The notes under the pieces are model-generated. The model ran no database searches, had not been told where the DNA came from, and saw only the letters and a program-made list of their open reading frames with translations. The position numbers were made by a program, and so were the translations under genes. From Pseudoxanthomonas sp. z9 (lineage in GTDB: Bacteria > Pseudomonadota > Gammaproteobacteria > Xanthomonadales > Xanthomonadaceae): DNA of 64,000 nucleotides. The DNA lies in contig NZ_VFID01000004.1 in assembly GCF_006542425.1 (NCBI RefSeq), positions 124,001 through 188,000 on the forward strand. The letters run 5' to 3'. The number at the start of each line of letters is the position of its first letter. Position 1 is the first letter of the stretch. Positions 8,592-17,988 of this stretch are shown piece after piece.

Positions 8592-9623
8592 TCACGCGGT
8601 CTCCAGGCGCATGCCGCGCCGCTTCCACTCCGAGCGGATCCAGCGCATCGCCGGCCTCTCCACCCCGTGGCTCAACAACATGGCCAGGGCGAACGCCACC
8701 GCCACCGCCGCGCCGCAGGCGGCCAGGCTCGGCACGCCCAGCTGTTCCAGCCGGTAGATCACCGCGAAACCGATCGCCTGGTGGATCAGGTACAGCGAAT
8801 AGGACAGCGTGCCCAGCCAGGCGAAGAAGCGCACATTGAGGAAGCGCAGCCAACCGAGGGTGAAGGCGATGAAGATCGCGCAGCAGACCGTGCCCACCAG
8901 CAGGAACACCGGCCGTTCGCCGACCGCGATCGCCAGCAGGCACAGCCCGATCATGGTCGCGTTCAATCGCCATTCGTCCGGATTCTGGCGGAGCCGGTAG
9001 AACAGGATGCCCATCGCGAAGAACGGGATGAAGCGCAGGATCAGCAATTCGCGCAGCACGTAGGAGAAGTGCCAGCCATTCTTCTCGCACAGGCCTTCGA
9101 TGGCGGCCAGCACCAGCCAGCCGGCGATGATCCAGTGGATCCGCTTCAGCAATCCCAGCATGTACCAGAGCAGCATCTGCGCGTAGAAGAACAGCTCGAT
9201 CTGCAAGGTCCAGTACGAGCCGTCCAGGTGCTCGCCGCCCAGGAACTCCTGGCACATCGTCAGGTTCAGCGCCCAGTCGTGTAGCGACAGCTGCTGCAAC
9301 GGCAGGCCGATCGAATAGACCACCAGGCTGGTCAGGGCCAGCGCCGCCCAGTAGGCGGGAAACAGCCGGGAAAAGCGCGAGACCACGAAATCCATCGCGG
9401 TCCGGGTCCGCTCCAGGGTCATGAAGATGACGAAGCCACTGATCAGGAAGAACAGTTGCACCCCGTACTTGCCGGCCAGCAGGTCCAGCGGCATGCCCCC
9501 CGCATGGCCTATCTGCTCCGTGTACCGCGTTGTGTAGTGGTAAGCCATCACGGCCACGGCGGCGATGCCCCGCAGGGCATCCAGCTCCACCACGCGCACG
9601 GAAGGCGAATTTTCGCGGACCAC
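8592..9623 (-). CDS. Acyltransferase 3 family membrane protein (O-acetyltransferase)
   Basis: A 343-residue multi-spanning protein of the acyltransferase 3 family (OafA/NolL/YrhL type). The N-terminus has the family hallmark ELDALRGIAAVAVMAYHY with the catalytic-region histidine, followed by FFLISGFVIFMTL. The C-terminal part has SYSLYLIHQ and a terminal ERPAMR motif. It probably transfers acetyl groups from cytoplasmic acetyl-CoA to the polysaccharide. GTG at 9623 is preferred as start because a CGGGAG Shine-Dalgarno precedes it and the conserved core begins 13 residues later; an ATG at 9737 would overlap the divergent gene and add unrelated sequence. Confidence 0.85.
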   Translation of the reverse strand: MVRENSPSVRVVELDALRGIAAVAVMAYHYTTRYTEQIGHAGGMPLDLLAGKYGVQLFFLISGFVIFMTLERTRTAMDFVVSRFSRLFPAYWAALALTSLVVYSIGLPLQQLSLHDWALNLTMCQEFLGGEHLDGSYWTLQIELFFYAQMLLWYMLGLLKRIHWIIAGWLVLAAIEGLCEKNGWHFSYVLRELLILRFIPFFAMGILFYRLRQNPDEWRLNATMIGLCLLAIAVGERPVFLLVGTVCCAIFIAFTLGWLRFLNVRFFAWLGTLSYSLYLIHQAIGFAVIYRLEQLGVPSLAACGAAVAVAFALAMLLSHGVERPAMRWIRSEWKRRGMRLETA

Positions 9624-9717
9624 TTCAACTCCCGGAACCGGTTCACTGCATGGTCGATATAACGCTAGCGAGTCCCGCAACAGGCCAGTTCCCGGCATCC
9701 GGCCGAGGCGGGGCGAC

Positions 9718-10902
9718 ATGCGGCTACTGATCGTCACTTCGCAGTTCCCGATTGCCGGCGAGCCCCACCGCGGCCGCCCGATCTACCAGACCGTGCGCGA
9801 GCTTTCCCGGTTGGCGCAGGTGCGCGTGCTCAGCCCGGTCGCCTCCTATCCGCGCTGGGCGCAGCCGCGCAGCTACCTGTACCGGGCCTCGGACGAGCAC
9901 CACAGCGTGCCCGGCTGCGACGTCGAATACGTGCGCTACCCCGCCCTGCCCGCCGTCAGCCGGCCCTTCAACGGCCGTCTGTGCGCGCGTGCCATCGCCG
10001 CGCCGATGCGCGCCTTCGCGCCCGATCTGGTGCTGTCCTACTGGCTGTATCCGGACGCCTACGGGGCGATGCTGGCCGCGCGCCAGGCCGAAGTGCCGCT
10101 GGTGGTGGGCGCGCGCGGCTCGGACCTGCGCGTACGCGACGCCATCAGCCGCCGCCTGACCCGGCCGGTGCTGCACGCCGCCCGCCGCCTGCTGGTGGTC
10201 AGCGAGGATCTGGGCCGGGTCGCCGAACGCGACTACGGTGCCCATCCGGACCGCATCCGCGCCATCCCCAACGGCTGCGATGCCTCCATTTTCCATCCGG
10301 CCGACCGTGCCGAAGCGCGGCAGGCGCTGGACCTGCCCGCCGAGGCCGAAGTGGTCACCTACGTGGGCCGCCTGGTCCCCGAGAAAGGCCTGCGCGAGCT
10401 GCTCGCCGCCGCCGGCGCGCTGCGCGCCAGTCGCCCGCGCCTGCAACTGGTGCTGGTCGGCGAAGGCCCGATGCACGCGGAACTGGCGGCGTTGGCCGCG
10501 GCCGGCGAGCTGCCGGTGCGGTTCGCCGGCACCCGCCCGCCGGCGGAAGTCGCGCGCTGGATGTGCGCCTCCGATCTGGTCACCCTGCCCAGCTATTCCG
10601 AAGGCCATCCCAACGTGCTGGTCGAGGCGCTGGCCTGCGGCCGGCCGGTGGTCGCCACCCCGGTCGGCGGCATTCCCGAGGTGGTCGACGCGGCCAGCGG
10701 CGTGCTGGTGCCGGCGCGCGATCCGGCCGCGTTGGCCGAGGGCCTGCGCGGAGCGCTGGAGCGCGACTGGGACGAGGCCGCCCTGGCCCGCCGGTTCTCG
10801 CGCGACTGGCGCCAGGTCGCCCAGGACACCCTGCTGGCCTGCGAGGAAGTGCTGGCCGAAGCCCGGGGCGAGCGTGCGCTGTACGCCGCCGGTTCCACCT
10901 GA
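9718..10902 (+). CDS. Glycosyltransferase family 4
   Basis: A 394-residue GT4 enzyme of GT-B fold. Donor-site motifs are clear: VTYVGRLVPEKGLRELL near residue 220, LVLVGEGP, and the retaining E-x7-E signature in SEGHPNVLVEALACGRPVV followed by GGIPEVV. The N-terminus MRLLIVTSQFP is typical for the family, and a GGCGGGG ribosome site precedes the ATG. It is divergent from the acyltransferase with a 94-base spacer and 24 bases upstream of the AsnB-type gene, probably co-transcribed. It would add one sugar of the repeat unit; linkage and donor are not deducible. Confidence 0.9.
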   Translation: MRLLIVTSQFPIAGEPHRGRPIYQTVRELSRLAQVRVLSPVASYPRWAQPRSYLYRASDEHHSVPGCDVEYVRYPALPAVSRPFNGRLCARAIAAPMRAFAPDLVLSYWLYPDAYGAMLAARQAEVPLVVGARGSDLRVRDAISRRLTRPVLHAARRLLVVSEDLGRVAERDYGAHPDRIRAIPNGCDASIFHPADRAEARQALDLPAEAEVVTYVGRLVPEKGLRELLAAAGALRASRPRLQLVLVGEGPMHAELAALAAAGELPVRFAGTRPPAEVARWMCASDLVTLPSYSEGHPNVLVEALACGRPVVATPVGGIPEVVDAASGVLVPARDPAALAEGLRGALERDWDEAALARRFSRDWRQVAQDTLLACEEVLAEARGERALYAAGST

Positions 10903-10926
10903 TTCCGCCGCGAAGGAGACCCGACC

Positions 10927-12921
10927 ATGTGCGGAATCGCAGGCTTCAGCGGCGCTGACGTGACCCCGGACGGCGCCCGTCCGGCGCTGGAAAGGATGAT
11001 CCACCCACTGGCCCATCGCGGCCCGGACGGCTTCGGCTTCCACGCCGAGCCCGGCGCGGCGCTCGCGCATGCGCGGCTGTCGATCATCGACCTGGCCACC
11101 GGCGACCAACCGATCCACAACGAGCGCCGCACGGCGTGGACGGTGTTCAACGGCGAGATCTTCAACTACGTGGAACTGCGCCGGGACCTGGAAGCCCGCG
11201 GCCACCGCTTCTACACCCACTCCGACACCGAAGTGATCGTGCACCTGTACGACCGCTACGGCGACGATTTCGTCCAGCACCTCAACGGCCAGTTCGCGAT
11301 CGCCCTATGGGACGGCGAACGTCGGCGGCTGGTGCTGGCGCGGGATCGCGCCGGCATCCGTCCGCTGTACCACGCCCATCGCCATGGCCGGGTGTGGTTC
11401 GCCTCGGAAGTGAAGTCGCTGCTGGCGGTGCTGCCCGAATGCGCGCAGCTCAATCCGCGCGCGCTGATGCAGACCCTGACCTACTGGGCGCCGGTGGATC
11501 CGGACACCCTGTACGAAGGCGTGCAGAGCCTGCCCCCAGGCTGCCTGCTGAGCATCGAGGCCGACGGCAGCCAGCACCTGCGTCCGTACTGGAACTGGAC
11601 GTTCCCGGACGCCGCCGAAACCTCGCCGGCGCGCTACCCGCTGTCGGTGGAACAGGCCACCGACGAACTGCGCGATCTGCTGGTCGACGCGGTCCGCCTG
11701 CAACTGCGCGCCGACGTGCCGGTCGGCGCGTACCTGAGCGGCGGCCTGGATTCCTCCGGCATCGTCGCGCTGATCAAGGGTTTCACGGACACGCCCGTCC
11801 GTACCTTCTCGGTCGCGTTCGAAGATGGCGAGTTCGACGAGAGCGAACACCAGCAGGCGATGGTCCGCCACCTCGGCACCGACCACACCACACTGCGCTG
11901 CACGCGCCGCGACATCGGCGAAGCCTTCCCGCGCCTGATCCGCCACACCGAGACGCCGGTGCTGCGGACCGCGCCGGTGCCGCTGATGCTGCTGGCCGGC
12001 AGCGTGCGCGAGCACGGCTACAAGGTGGTGCTGACCGGCGAAGGCGCCGACGAGGTATTCGGCGGCTACGACCTGTTCAAGGAAGCCAAGGTGCGCCGGT
12101 TCTGGGCGCGGCAACCGGATTCGCGCCTGCGCCCGCGCCTGCTGGAACGCCTGTACGGCTACCTGCGCAACTCGCCGGTCAGCCATCCGGGCTTCGCCCA
12201 GTCGTTCTTCGGCCAGGGCATGGAACACCTGCACCGTCCGGTGTTCGCGCACGTCCCGCGCTGGACAACCTCGCAGCGCGCGCTGGGATTCCTGTCGCCG
12301 GATCTGCGCGCGGCCTCCACCAGCTGGGATCCGTTGGACGCCTATGAGCAGACCCTGCCGCCGGACATCATGGCGTGGAGTCCGCTCGCACGTGACCAGT
12401 ACGTGGAAGCCAAGTCGCTGCTGGCCGGCTACCTGCTGTCCTCGCAGGGCGACCGGGTGGCGATGGCCAACTCCATCGAAGGCCGCTTCCCCTACCTGGA
12501 TCACCGGGTCATCGAATTCGCCAACCGGCTGCCGCCGAGCTTCAAGATCCGTGGCATGACCGAAAAGTACCTGTTGCGCCGCGCGCTGGCGGATCTGCTG
12601 CCGGCCGACATCGTGCAGCGGACCAAGCAGCCCTATCGCGCGCCGGACAGCCAGAGCTTCTTCTTCGACGGAAAGCCGCTGGACTACGTGGCCGAACTGC
12701 TTGCGCCCGCCTCCGTCCGCGATGCCGGCTACTTCGAACCGCAGGCGGTGTCGCGGCTGGTGGAGAAATGCCGCCAGGGCCGCGCCACCGGCTTCGCCGA
12801 CAACCAGGCGTTCGTCGGCATCCTCTCGACCTTGCTGGTGCACCGCCAGCTCAACGAAACGCGCACCGCCCCCGCCGCCCATCGCGCCGCCGACGCGCCG
12901 CTGGCCGTGCCGGCGGCCTGA
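10927..12921 (+). CDS. asnB: Glutamine-dependent asparagine synthase-like amidotransferase
   Basis: A 664-residue AsnB-type enzyme. The N-terminal Ntn glutaminase domain starts with MCGIAGFSG, where Cys2 becomes the nucleophile after Met removal, and has the RGPDG and FNGEIFNY motifs. The synthetase domain has the ATP-pyrophosphatase loop SGGLDSS (271-277). Both active sites look complete. Its location inside a glycan locus, followed at once by a methyltransferase, suggests it amidates a carboxyl group of a sugar or attached residue rather than making bulk asparagine. AsnB-type genes of this sort are common in exosortase-linked polysaccharide clusters. A Shine-Dalgarno GAAGGAG precedes the start. 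Confidence 0.9.
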   Translation: MCGIAGFSGADVTPDGARPALERMIHPLAHRGPDGFGFHAEPGAALAHARLSIIDLATGDQPIHNERRTAWTVFNGEIFNYVELRRDLEARGHRFYTHSDTEVIVHLYDRYGDDFVQHLNGQFAIALWDGERRRLVLARDRAGIRPLYHAHRHGRVWFASEVKSLLAVLPECAQLNPRALMQTLTYWAPVDPDTLYEGVQSLPPGCLLSIEADGSQHLRPYWNWTFPDAAETSPARYPLSVEQATDELRDLLVDAVRLQLRADVPVGAYLSGGLDSSGIVALIKGFTDTPVRTFSVAFEDGEFDESEHQQAMVRHLGTDHTTLRCTRRDIGEAFPRLIRHTETPVLRTAPVPLMLLAGSVREHGYKVVLTGEGADEVFGGYDLFKEAKVRRFWARQPDSRLRPRLLERLYGYLRNSPVSHPGFAQSFFGQGMEHLHRPVFAHVPRWTTSQRALGFLSPDLRAASTSWDPLDAYEQTLPPDIMAWSPLARDQYVEAKSLLAGYLLSSQGDRVAMANSIEGRFPYLDHRVIEFANRLPPSFKIRGMTEKYLLRRALADLLPADIVQRTKQPYRAPDSQSFFFDGKPLDYVAELLAPASVRDAGYFEPQAVSRLVEKCRQGRATGFADNQAFVGILSTLLVHRQLNETRTAPAAHRAADAPLAVPAA

Positions 12922-12948
12922 GCGCACCCACCCGATCACGGAGCCGAC

Positions 12949-13911
12949 ATGCACTGGCGAGTCAAAGGAATGGTCCAGAAAGTGCTGGGATACCTGCCCG
13001 GCGGCCATACCCTGCATTTCCACCTGCAACGCCAGTTCGGCGGCCTGCAGGATTTCGAGCGCGAACTGTCGGTGAAAATCGACGACTGGGCGATCATGGC
13101 CGGCCACCTGCGCGACGCCGGCGCGCCGTTCGCCGGCATGCGCGGCTTCGAGATCGGCACGGGCTGGTACCCGACCTTTCCGTTCGCCTGCTACCTGGCC
13201 GGCGCGGCGCGCGTCACCACGTACGACCTGAACACCCACCTGCGCCGGGATCTGACCGAGCGTTGCGTGGCCACCCTGGAAAAATTCCTGCCGCGCATCG
13301 CCGAAGCCGGCGGCGCGGATCCGCACGCGGTGCGCGAGCGTTACCTGCGCCTGCGCAATCGCCTGCTGGCCGGCGACTCGCTGGAATCGGCCACCGACGG
13401 CGTGGTCCAGTACCGCGCCCCGGCCGATGCCACCCGCACCTCGCTGGGCGATGGCGAGGTCGACGTGGTGTTCTCCAACAGCGTGCTGGAGCACGTGCCA
13501 CCGGAAGTCATCGGCGCGATGTACCGCGAATCCATGCGGATCCTGGCGCCGGGCGGCATCATGTTCCATTCGGTCAACTGTGGCGATCACTACGCCTACG
13601 TGGATCGCGAAATCCACCAGTTGCATTACCTGCGCTATTCGGATCAACAGTGGCGGCGCTGGAACAACGCCTTCCTCTATCAAAATCGGCTGCGCGCGCA
13701 TCGCTTCGTCGATGACGCCCGCGACTGCGGATTCACCATCGTGCTGGATACCTCGAACGCGCGCCCGGAGCGCCTGCGGCAACTGGCGGCCACGCCGGTG
13801 CATCCGCAGTTCGCCGGCATTCCGCCGGAACAGCTGTGCATCACCAGCGTGGATTTCATCGCGCGCAAGCCCGCCGCGACGGCGGCGCCCGCGGTGGCCG
13901 CCGCGGTCTAG
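12949..13911 (+). CDS. SAM-dependent methyltransferase, polysaccharide-locus type
   Basis: A 320-residue protein with motif I GFEIGTGWYPTFPF (near residue 66-78), an acidic strand end TYDLN, and a late motif VDVVFSNSVLEHVPPEVIGAMYRESMRILAPGG typical of class I methyltransferases. Between the motifs is an insert of about 70 residues, larger than usual for the fold. It follows the AsnB-type gene by 27 bases and probably shares its transcript. A methyl group on a sugar or on the glycan end is the likely product. Its stop codon overlaps the stop of the convergent dehydrogenase gene in a shared CTAG. Confidence 0.8.
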   Translation: MHWRVKGMVQKVLGYLPGGHTLHFHLQRQFGGLQDFERELSVKIDDWAIMAGHLRDAGAPFAGMRGFEIGTGWYPTFPFACYLAGAARVTTYDLNTHLRRDLTERCVATLEKFLPRIAEAGGADPHAVRERYLRLRNRLLAGDSLESATDGVVQYRAPADATRTSLGDGEVDVVFSNSVLEHVPPEVIGAMYRESMRILAPGGIMFHSVNCGDHYAYVDREIHQLHYLRYSDQQWRRWNNAFLYQNRLRAHRFVDDARDCGFTIVLDTSNARPERLRQLAATPVHPQFAGIPPEQLCITSVDFIARKPAATAAPAVAAAV

Positions 13912-15101
13912 CCGCCCGGCGCGCCCGCGGCGCCTGCCGGCGGCGCGATCCGCAACAGCTTGCCGTCCGGCGCGTCCACCAGCACGTACAGCGCGCCGTC
14001 CGGTCCCTGGCGCACGTCGCGGATGCGCTGGTTGCGCTCGCCCAGCAGGCGCTCTTCGTGTACCACCTTGTCGCCGTCCAGCTCCAGCCGGATCAGCTGC
14101 TTGGTCGCCAGCGTGCCCAGGAACAGGTTGCCCTGCCACTGCGGGAACAGGCCACCGGTGTAGAACGCCATGCCGCTGACCGCCGGCGATTTCTCCCACA
14201 CGTAATGCGGATCCTCCATCCCCGGCACGCTGCGCCCGCGCGCACCTTCCACCGGCTTGCCGCTGTAATCGATGCCATGGGTCGCCAGCGGCCAGCCGTA
14301 GTTGGCGCCCGGGCGCGGCAGGTTGATTTCATCGCCGCCCTGCGGACCATGCTCGCTGGTCCACAGCGCGCGGGTGACCGGATGCAGCGCCGCGCCCTGC
14401 ATGTTGCGGTGGCCGTAGGACCAGATTTCCGGCCGCGCGCCGGCCTTGCCCACGAACGGGTTGTCGTCCGGAATGCGTCCGTCCGGCCAGATCCGCACCA
14501 GCTTGCCCTGCAGCTTGTCCAGTTCCTGCGCGGCGGCGGCGGCCACCCGGTTGTCGCCCTGGGTGACGAACAGGTGGCCGGTGTCGTCGAACACCAGCCG
14601 GGCGCCGACGTGGGTGCCATGCGAGAGCTTGGGCTCCTGCCGGTACACCACCTCCACGTCCTTGAGCTGGTCGCCCTCCAGCCTTCCACGCGCCACCGCG
14701 GTGCCGGCCTTGTTGCCGCGGAAGGTCGGTTCGGCGAACGCCAGGTAAACCCACGGCTCGCGCGCGAACTGGGGCGACAACGCCACGTCCAGCAACCCGG
14801 CCTGGCCGTCCACGAAGATGTCGGGCAATCCGCCGATGGGTGCGGACACCTCGCCGTCCGCGCCGATGCGGCGCAGCCGGCCCGGGCGTTCCGTAACCAG
14901 GATGCCGCCGTCGGGCAGGAAGGCCAGCGCCCAGGGGTGTTCCAGCCCGGTGACCAGTTCGGTCACGGCGTAAGCACCCTTTTCCGAAACGTAGGGGACG
15001 GGGGTCGCCCCGCGGACCACGTGGGGCTGCACGGAAGGCGCCGGCGCATCCTGGCGGCAGGCCGCCAACCCCAGCAGCAGAACCAGTGGCAGACGGCGCA
15101 T
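13908..15101 (-). CDS. PQQ-dependent aldose sugar dehydrogenase, lipoprotein (YliI/GdhB-like)
   Basis: A 397-residue predicted lipoprotein: MRRLPLVLLLGLAAC gives a clean signal peptide and lipobox LAAC. The mature part shows the glucose/sorbosone dehydrogenase pattern: LEHPWALAFLPDGGILVTERPGRL, SHGTHVGARLVFDDTGHLFVTQGDN, WSYGHRNMQGAALHP and ALWTSEHGPQGGDEIN, a six-bladed propeller that binds PQQ. It would oxidise aldoses in the periplasm. The start at 15101 was chosen for the signal peptide; an upstream ATG at 15155 would bury it. It sits alone on the minus strand inside the glycan locus, and whether it serves it is unclear. Confidence 0.85.
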   Translation of the reverse strand: MRRLPLVLLLGLAACRQDAPAPSVQPHVVRGATPVPYVSEKGAYAVTELVTGLEHPWALAFLPDGGILVTERPGRLRRIGADGEVSAPIGGLPDIFVDGQAGLLDVALSPQFAREPWVYLAFAEPTFRGNKAGTAVARGRLEGDQLKDVEVVYRQEPKLSHGTHVGARLVFDDTGHLFVTQGDNRVAAAAAQELDKLQGKLVRIWPDGRIPDDNPFVGKAGARPEIWSYGHRNMQGAALHPVTRALWTSEHGPQGGDEINLPRPGANYGWPLATHGIDYSGKPVEGARGRSVPGMEDPHYVWEKSPAVSGMAFYTGGLFPQWQGNLFLGTLATKQLIRLELDGDKVVHEERLLGERNQRIRDVRQGPDGALYVLVDAPDGKLLRIAPPAGAAGAPGG

Positions 15102-15240
15102 CGCGAGCTTCCCCGGCGTGAAGACCGCCGCGATGGTAACACCGCCACCGACCACGCCAACGCCACCGTACGGACTGGCCGGATGCCCGCCGGGCTTGCG
15201 TTTTCAATGACAGCAAGCGAAACCGCCACAGGGGACCCCC

Positions 15241-15489
15241 ATGCAGCAGAAACAACAGATCAAGCAGTTCATCCTGGAGAACTTCCTGTTCTCGGATGAC
15301 CCCGCCGCCATCGGCGACCAGGATTCGCTGATTCGCGGCGGCATCATCGATTCGACCGGCATCCACGAGCTGATCTTCTTCCTGGAGGATCAGTTCAAGC
15401 TGCAGATCGTGCCGGAGGAAATGACCCCGGCCAACTTCGACACCATCGACACGGTGGACGAGTTCGTCACCCGCAAGCGGGCCGGCTGA
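15241..15489 (+). CDS. Acyl carrier protein-like protein
   Basis: An 82-residue small acidic protein resembling acyl or peptidyl carrier proteins. The motif GGIIDSTGIHELIFFLEDQF contains the D-S pair where the serine would receive 4'-phosphopantetheine, followed by the recognition helix. An AGGGGAC ribosome site precedes the ATG. It is followed 10 bases later by an AMP-forming ligase, so the ligase probably loads it. No phosphopantetheinyl transferase is in the window. The same gene order (carrier, ligase, further enzyme) occurs in systems that activate an acid as a thioester before transfer. Confidence 0.85.
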   Translation: MQQKQQIKQFILENFLFSDDPAAIGDQDSLIRGGIIDSTGIHELIFFLEDQFKLQIVPEEMTPANFDTIDTVDEFVTRKRAG

Positions 15490-15499
15490 TCCATCGCCG

Positions 15500-17008
15500 A
15501 TGGAAACCCTCTGCTCCCGGGTCGAACGCGTGGCGCGCGACGCGCCCGCGCGCACGGCCCTCGTCGACGGCGATCGCCAGGCCGACTATGCCGGCTTCTG
15601 GCGGCAGGCGCGCCGGTTCGCCGCGCGCCTGCGCGAGACCGGCCTGCGCGACGGCGATCGGGTGGCGATCATCCTGCCCAACCGCATCGAGGCCGCGGTC
15701 GCCTGCTACGGGACGTGGCTGGCCGGCGGCATCGCGGTGCCGCTGAACGCGCAGGCGCGCCTGCGCGACTTCCTGCCCTGGCTGCAGCACTGCGGCGCGC
15801 ACCATGTGGTGCATGAAGCCACGCATCGCGATGTCGTCGACGCGATCGCGCAGTTGCCCGCGCCCCCCCTCTGCACCGCGCTGGAAGACGGACAAGCGCT
15901 GGTGGACGAAGGCGCTGGCGACCTTCCGCCCACCACGCTGCTGCCGGAAGCCTCGGATCCGGCCCTGCTCCTGTACACCTCCGGCACCACCGGCGCGCCC
16001 AAGGGCGTGATGCTCACCCACGCCAACCTGTTGGCGAACGCGCAGGCAATCGTGGATTACCTGCGCCTGGATGCTTCCGACCGCGTGCTCAGCGTGCTGC
16101 CGTTCTACTACGCCTACGGCGCGTCGGTACTGCACACCCATCTCATCAGCGGTGCCCGCGTGGTGCTCGGGCCCGGCCTGATGTTTCCGCACCTGGTGCT
16201 CGATGCGATCGAGCAGGCCGGAGCGACCGGATTTTCCGGCGTCCCCTCCACCTTCGCGCTGCTGCTGGAGCCGCTGGCCGCGCGTGCGCGCCCGCTCTCC
16301 AGCCTGCGCTATCTCACCCAGGCCGGTGGCGCGATGTCGCCGGCGTTGACCCGCCGGCTACGCGAACTGCTGCCGGCGCCTCGGTTGTACGTGATGTACG
16401 GGCAGACCGAGGCGACCTCGCGGATCAGCTGGCTGCCGCCGGAACGGCTGGACGACAAACTCGGGTCGGTCGGCATCCCGGTGACCGGCGTGCAGTGGAA
16501 GATCCGCCGCGAGGACGGCGCCACCGCCGCGCCCGGCGAGGATGGCGAAGTCTGCGTGCGCGGCTCGAACGTGATGGCCGGCTACTGGAACAATCCCGAG
16601 GCGACCGCGCAGGTGCTGCGCGACGGCTGGCTGCACACCGGTGATCTGGGCCATCTGGATGCGGACGGCTTCCTGTACCTGCAGGGCCGCCGCAGCGACA
16701 TGATCAAGACCGGCGCCCACCGCGTGCATCCCACCGACGTGGAGGAAGTCATCGCCGAATTGCCCGTCGTCCGCGAGGTCGCGGTGGTGGGCGTGGACGA
16801 CGAAGTGATGGGGCAGGTCATCCGCGCCTTCGTCGTCGCCGCCGGCGAACTGCCGCCCCGCGCCGAGGACCGCATCAAGGCGCACTGCCGCGCGCGCCTG
16901 GCCCCGTACAAGATTCCCCGACAAGTCACCTTCGTCGACACCCTGCCCCGGACCGCCTCGGGCAAGGTGCGACGTTTCCAACTGATGGAGCAGACCGCAA
17001 CGCCATGA
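15500..17008 (+). CDS. AMP-forming acyl-CoA/acyl-carrier ligase (class I adenylating enzyme)
   Basis: A 502-residue ANL-superfamily ligase. ATP loop YTSGTTGAPKG lies at residues 159-169, the adenine-site motif YGQTEATSR near 298, then TGDLGHLDADGFLYLQGRRSDMIK and the catalytic lysine in the terminal TASGKVRR. All core motifs are present and the length is normal. It activates a carboxylic acid as adenylate and transfers it to a thiol, most likely the phosphopantetheine of the preceding carrier protein. Ligases of this kind occur in exosortase A-linked polysaccharide clusters. Its stop overlaps the next start (ATGA). Confidence 0.9.
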   Translation: METLCSRVERVARDAPARTALVDGDRQADYAGFWRQARRFAARLRETGLRDGDRVAIILPNRIEAAVACYGTWLAGGIAVPLNAQARLRDFLPWLQHCGAHHVVHEATHRDVVDAIAQLPAPPLCTALEDGQALVDEGAGDLPPTTLLPEASDPALLLYTSGTTGAPKGVMLTHANLLANAQAIVDYLRLDASDRVLSVLPFYYAYGASVLHTHLISGARVVLGPGLMFPHLVLDAIEQAGATGFSGVPSTFALLLEPLAARARPLSSLRYLTQAGGAMSPALTRRLRELLPAPRLYVMYGQTEATSRISWLPPERLDDKLGSVGIPVTGVQWKIRREDGATAAPGEDGEVCVRGSNVMAGYWNNPEATAQVLRDGWLHTGDLGHLDADGFLYLQGRRSDMIKTGAHRVHPTDVEEVIAELPVVREVAVVGVDDEVMGQVIRAFVVAAGELPPRAEDRIKAHCRARLAPYKIPRQVTFVDTLPRTASGKVRRFQLMEQTATP

Positions 17009-17985
17009 GCAGCCTCGACCGCCACGTCCTCGACATCGACTACGAACAGGAAGCCGATCGCATCGCCGCGCGCCTGCGTGAAATCACCGCGCGGCAACTG
17101 CACCGGCGCGGCCTGGTGGTCGCCATTTCCGGCGGCATCGACAGCTCGGTCAGCGCCGCGCTGGCCGTGCGCGCGCTGGGCCCGGACCGCGTGTTCACCC
17201 TGATCCTGCCGGAACGCGACTCCTCCGACGACAGCGCGGTGCGCGCCCGCCTGCTGGCCGAACACCTCGGCGTGCGCACCGAAACCGTCGACATCGCGCC
17301 GGCACTGGAAGCCATCGGCTGCTACCGCGCGCGCGACCAGGCGGTGCGCAACACCCTGCCCGGGTACGGCGAGGGATGGAAGTTCAAGATCGTCATCGAG
17401 GGCGGCACCGAGGGCCGCATCAACCGCTTCCGCCTGATCGCCGAATCGCCGGATGGCCAACGCCACGAACGCGAGCTGGCGCTGGCCGATTACCTGGCCA
17501 TCGTCGCCGCGACCAATTTCAAGCAGCGCATCCGCAAGACCCTGGAGTATTTCCACGCCGACCGCCTCAACTACGGCGTGGTCGGTACCCCCAACCGGGT
17601 CGAGTACGACCAGGGCTTCTTCGTCAAGAACGGCGACGGCTCCGCCGACGTCAAGCCCATCGCCCATCTGTACAAATCGCAGGTGTACGGCATGGCGCGC
17701 CACCTGGGTCTGCCCGAACGCGTGTGCGCGGCGATTCCCACCACCGACACCTACAGCCTCAGCCAGGGCCAGGACGAGTTCTACTTCGCCCTGCCTTACC
17801 AGCAGATGGATCTGGCGTTGTGGGCGCTGAACCATGATCGTCCCGCCAATGAACTGGCGACCGCGCTGGGCATCACCCCGGCACAGGCCGAAGCCGTCTA
17901 CGAGGACATCCGCAACAAGCGTCGCACCACCCGCTACCTGCACATGGCGCCGGTGCTGGCCGGCGACGTTCCCGAGCTGGACTGA
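17005..17985 (+). CDS. NAD synthase-like ATP-pyrophosphatase, probable specialised amide-forming enzyme
   Basis: A 326-residue protein of the NadE family without a glutaminase domain. The pyrophosphatase loop SGGIDSS is at residues 42-48. Other family segments are visible: NYGVVGTPNRVEYDQGFFVKNGDGSADVKPIAHLYKSQV and PTTDTYSLSQGQDEFYFALPYQQMDLAL. It overlaps the AMP-ligase gene by four bases (ATGA). True NAD synthases are normally housekeeping genes, so placement in a carrier/ligase operon suggests a recruited paralogue that forms an amide on the carried acid or on a sugar acid, using ammonia. Ordinary NAD synthesis cannot be excluded from sequence. Confidence 0.8.
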   Translation: MSSLDRHVLDIDYEQEADRIAARLREITARQLHRRGLVVAISGGIDSSVSAALAVRALGPDRVFTLILPERDSSDDSAVRARLLAEHLGVRTETVDIAPALEAIGCYRARDQAVRNTLPGYGEGWKFKIVIEGGTEGRINRFRLIAESPDGQRHERELALADYLAIVAATNFKQRIRKTLEYFHADRLNYGVVGTPNRVEYDQGFFVKNGDGSADVKPIAHLYKSQVYGMARHLGLPERVCAAIPTTDTYSLSQGQDEFYFALPYQQMDLALWALNHDRPANELATALGITPAQAEAVYEDIRNKRRTTRYLHMAPVLAGDVPELD

Positions 17986-17988
17986 TCC

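Noticed and set aside
9682..9697. A second sigma-54-like site before the GT4 gene
   Set aside because: GG-N10-GC spacing is right but the surrounding hexamers (AGGCCA and CGGCA) match poorly. Treated as chance.
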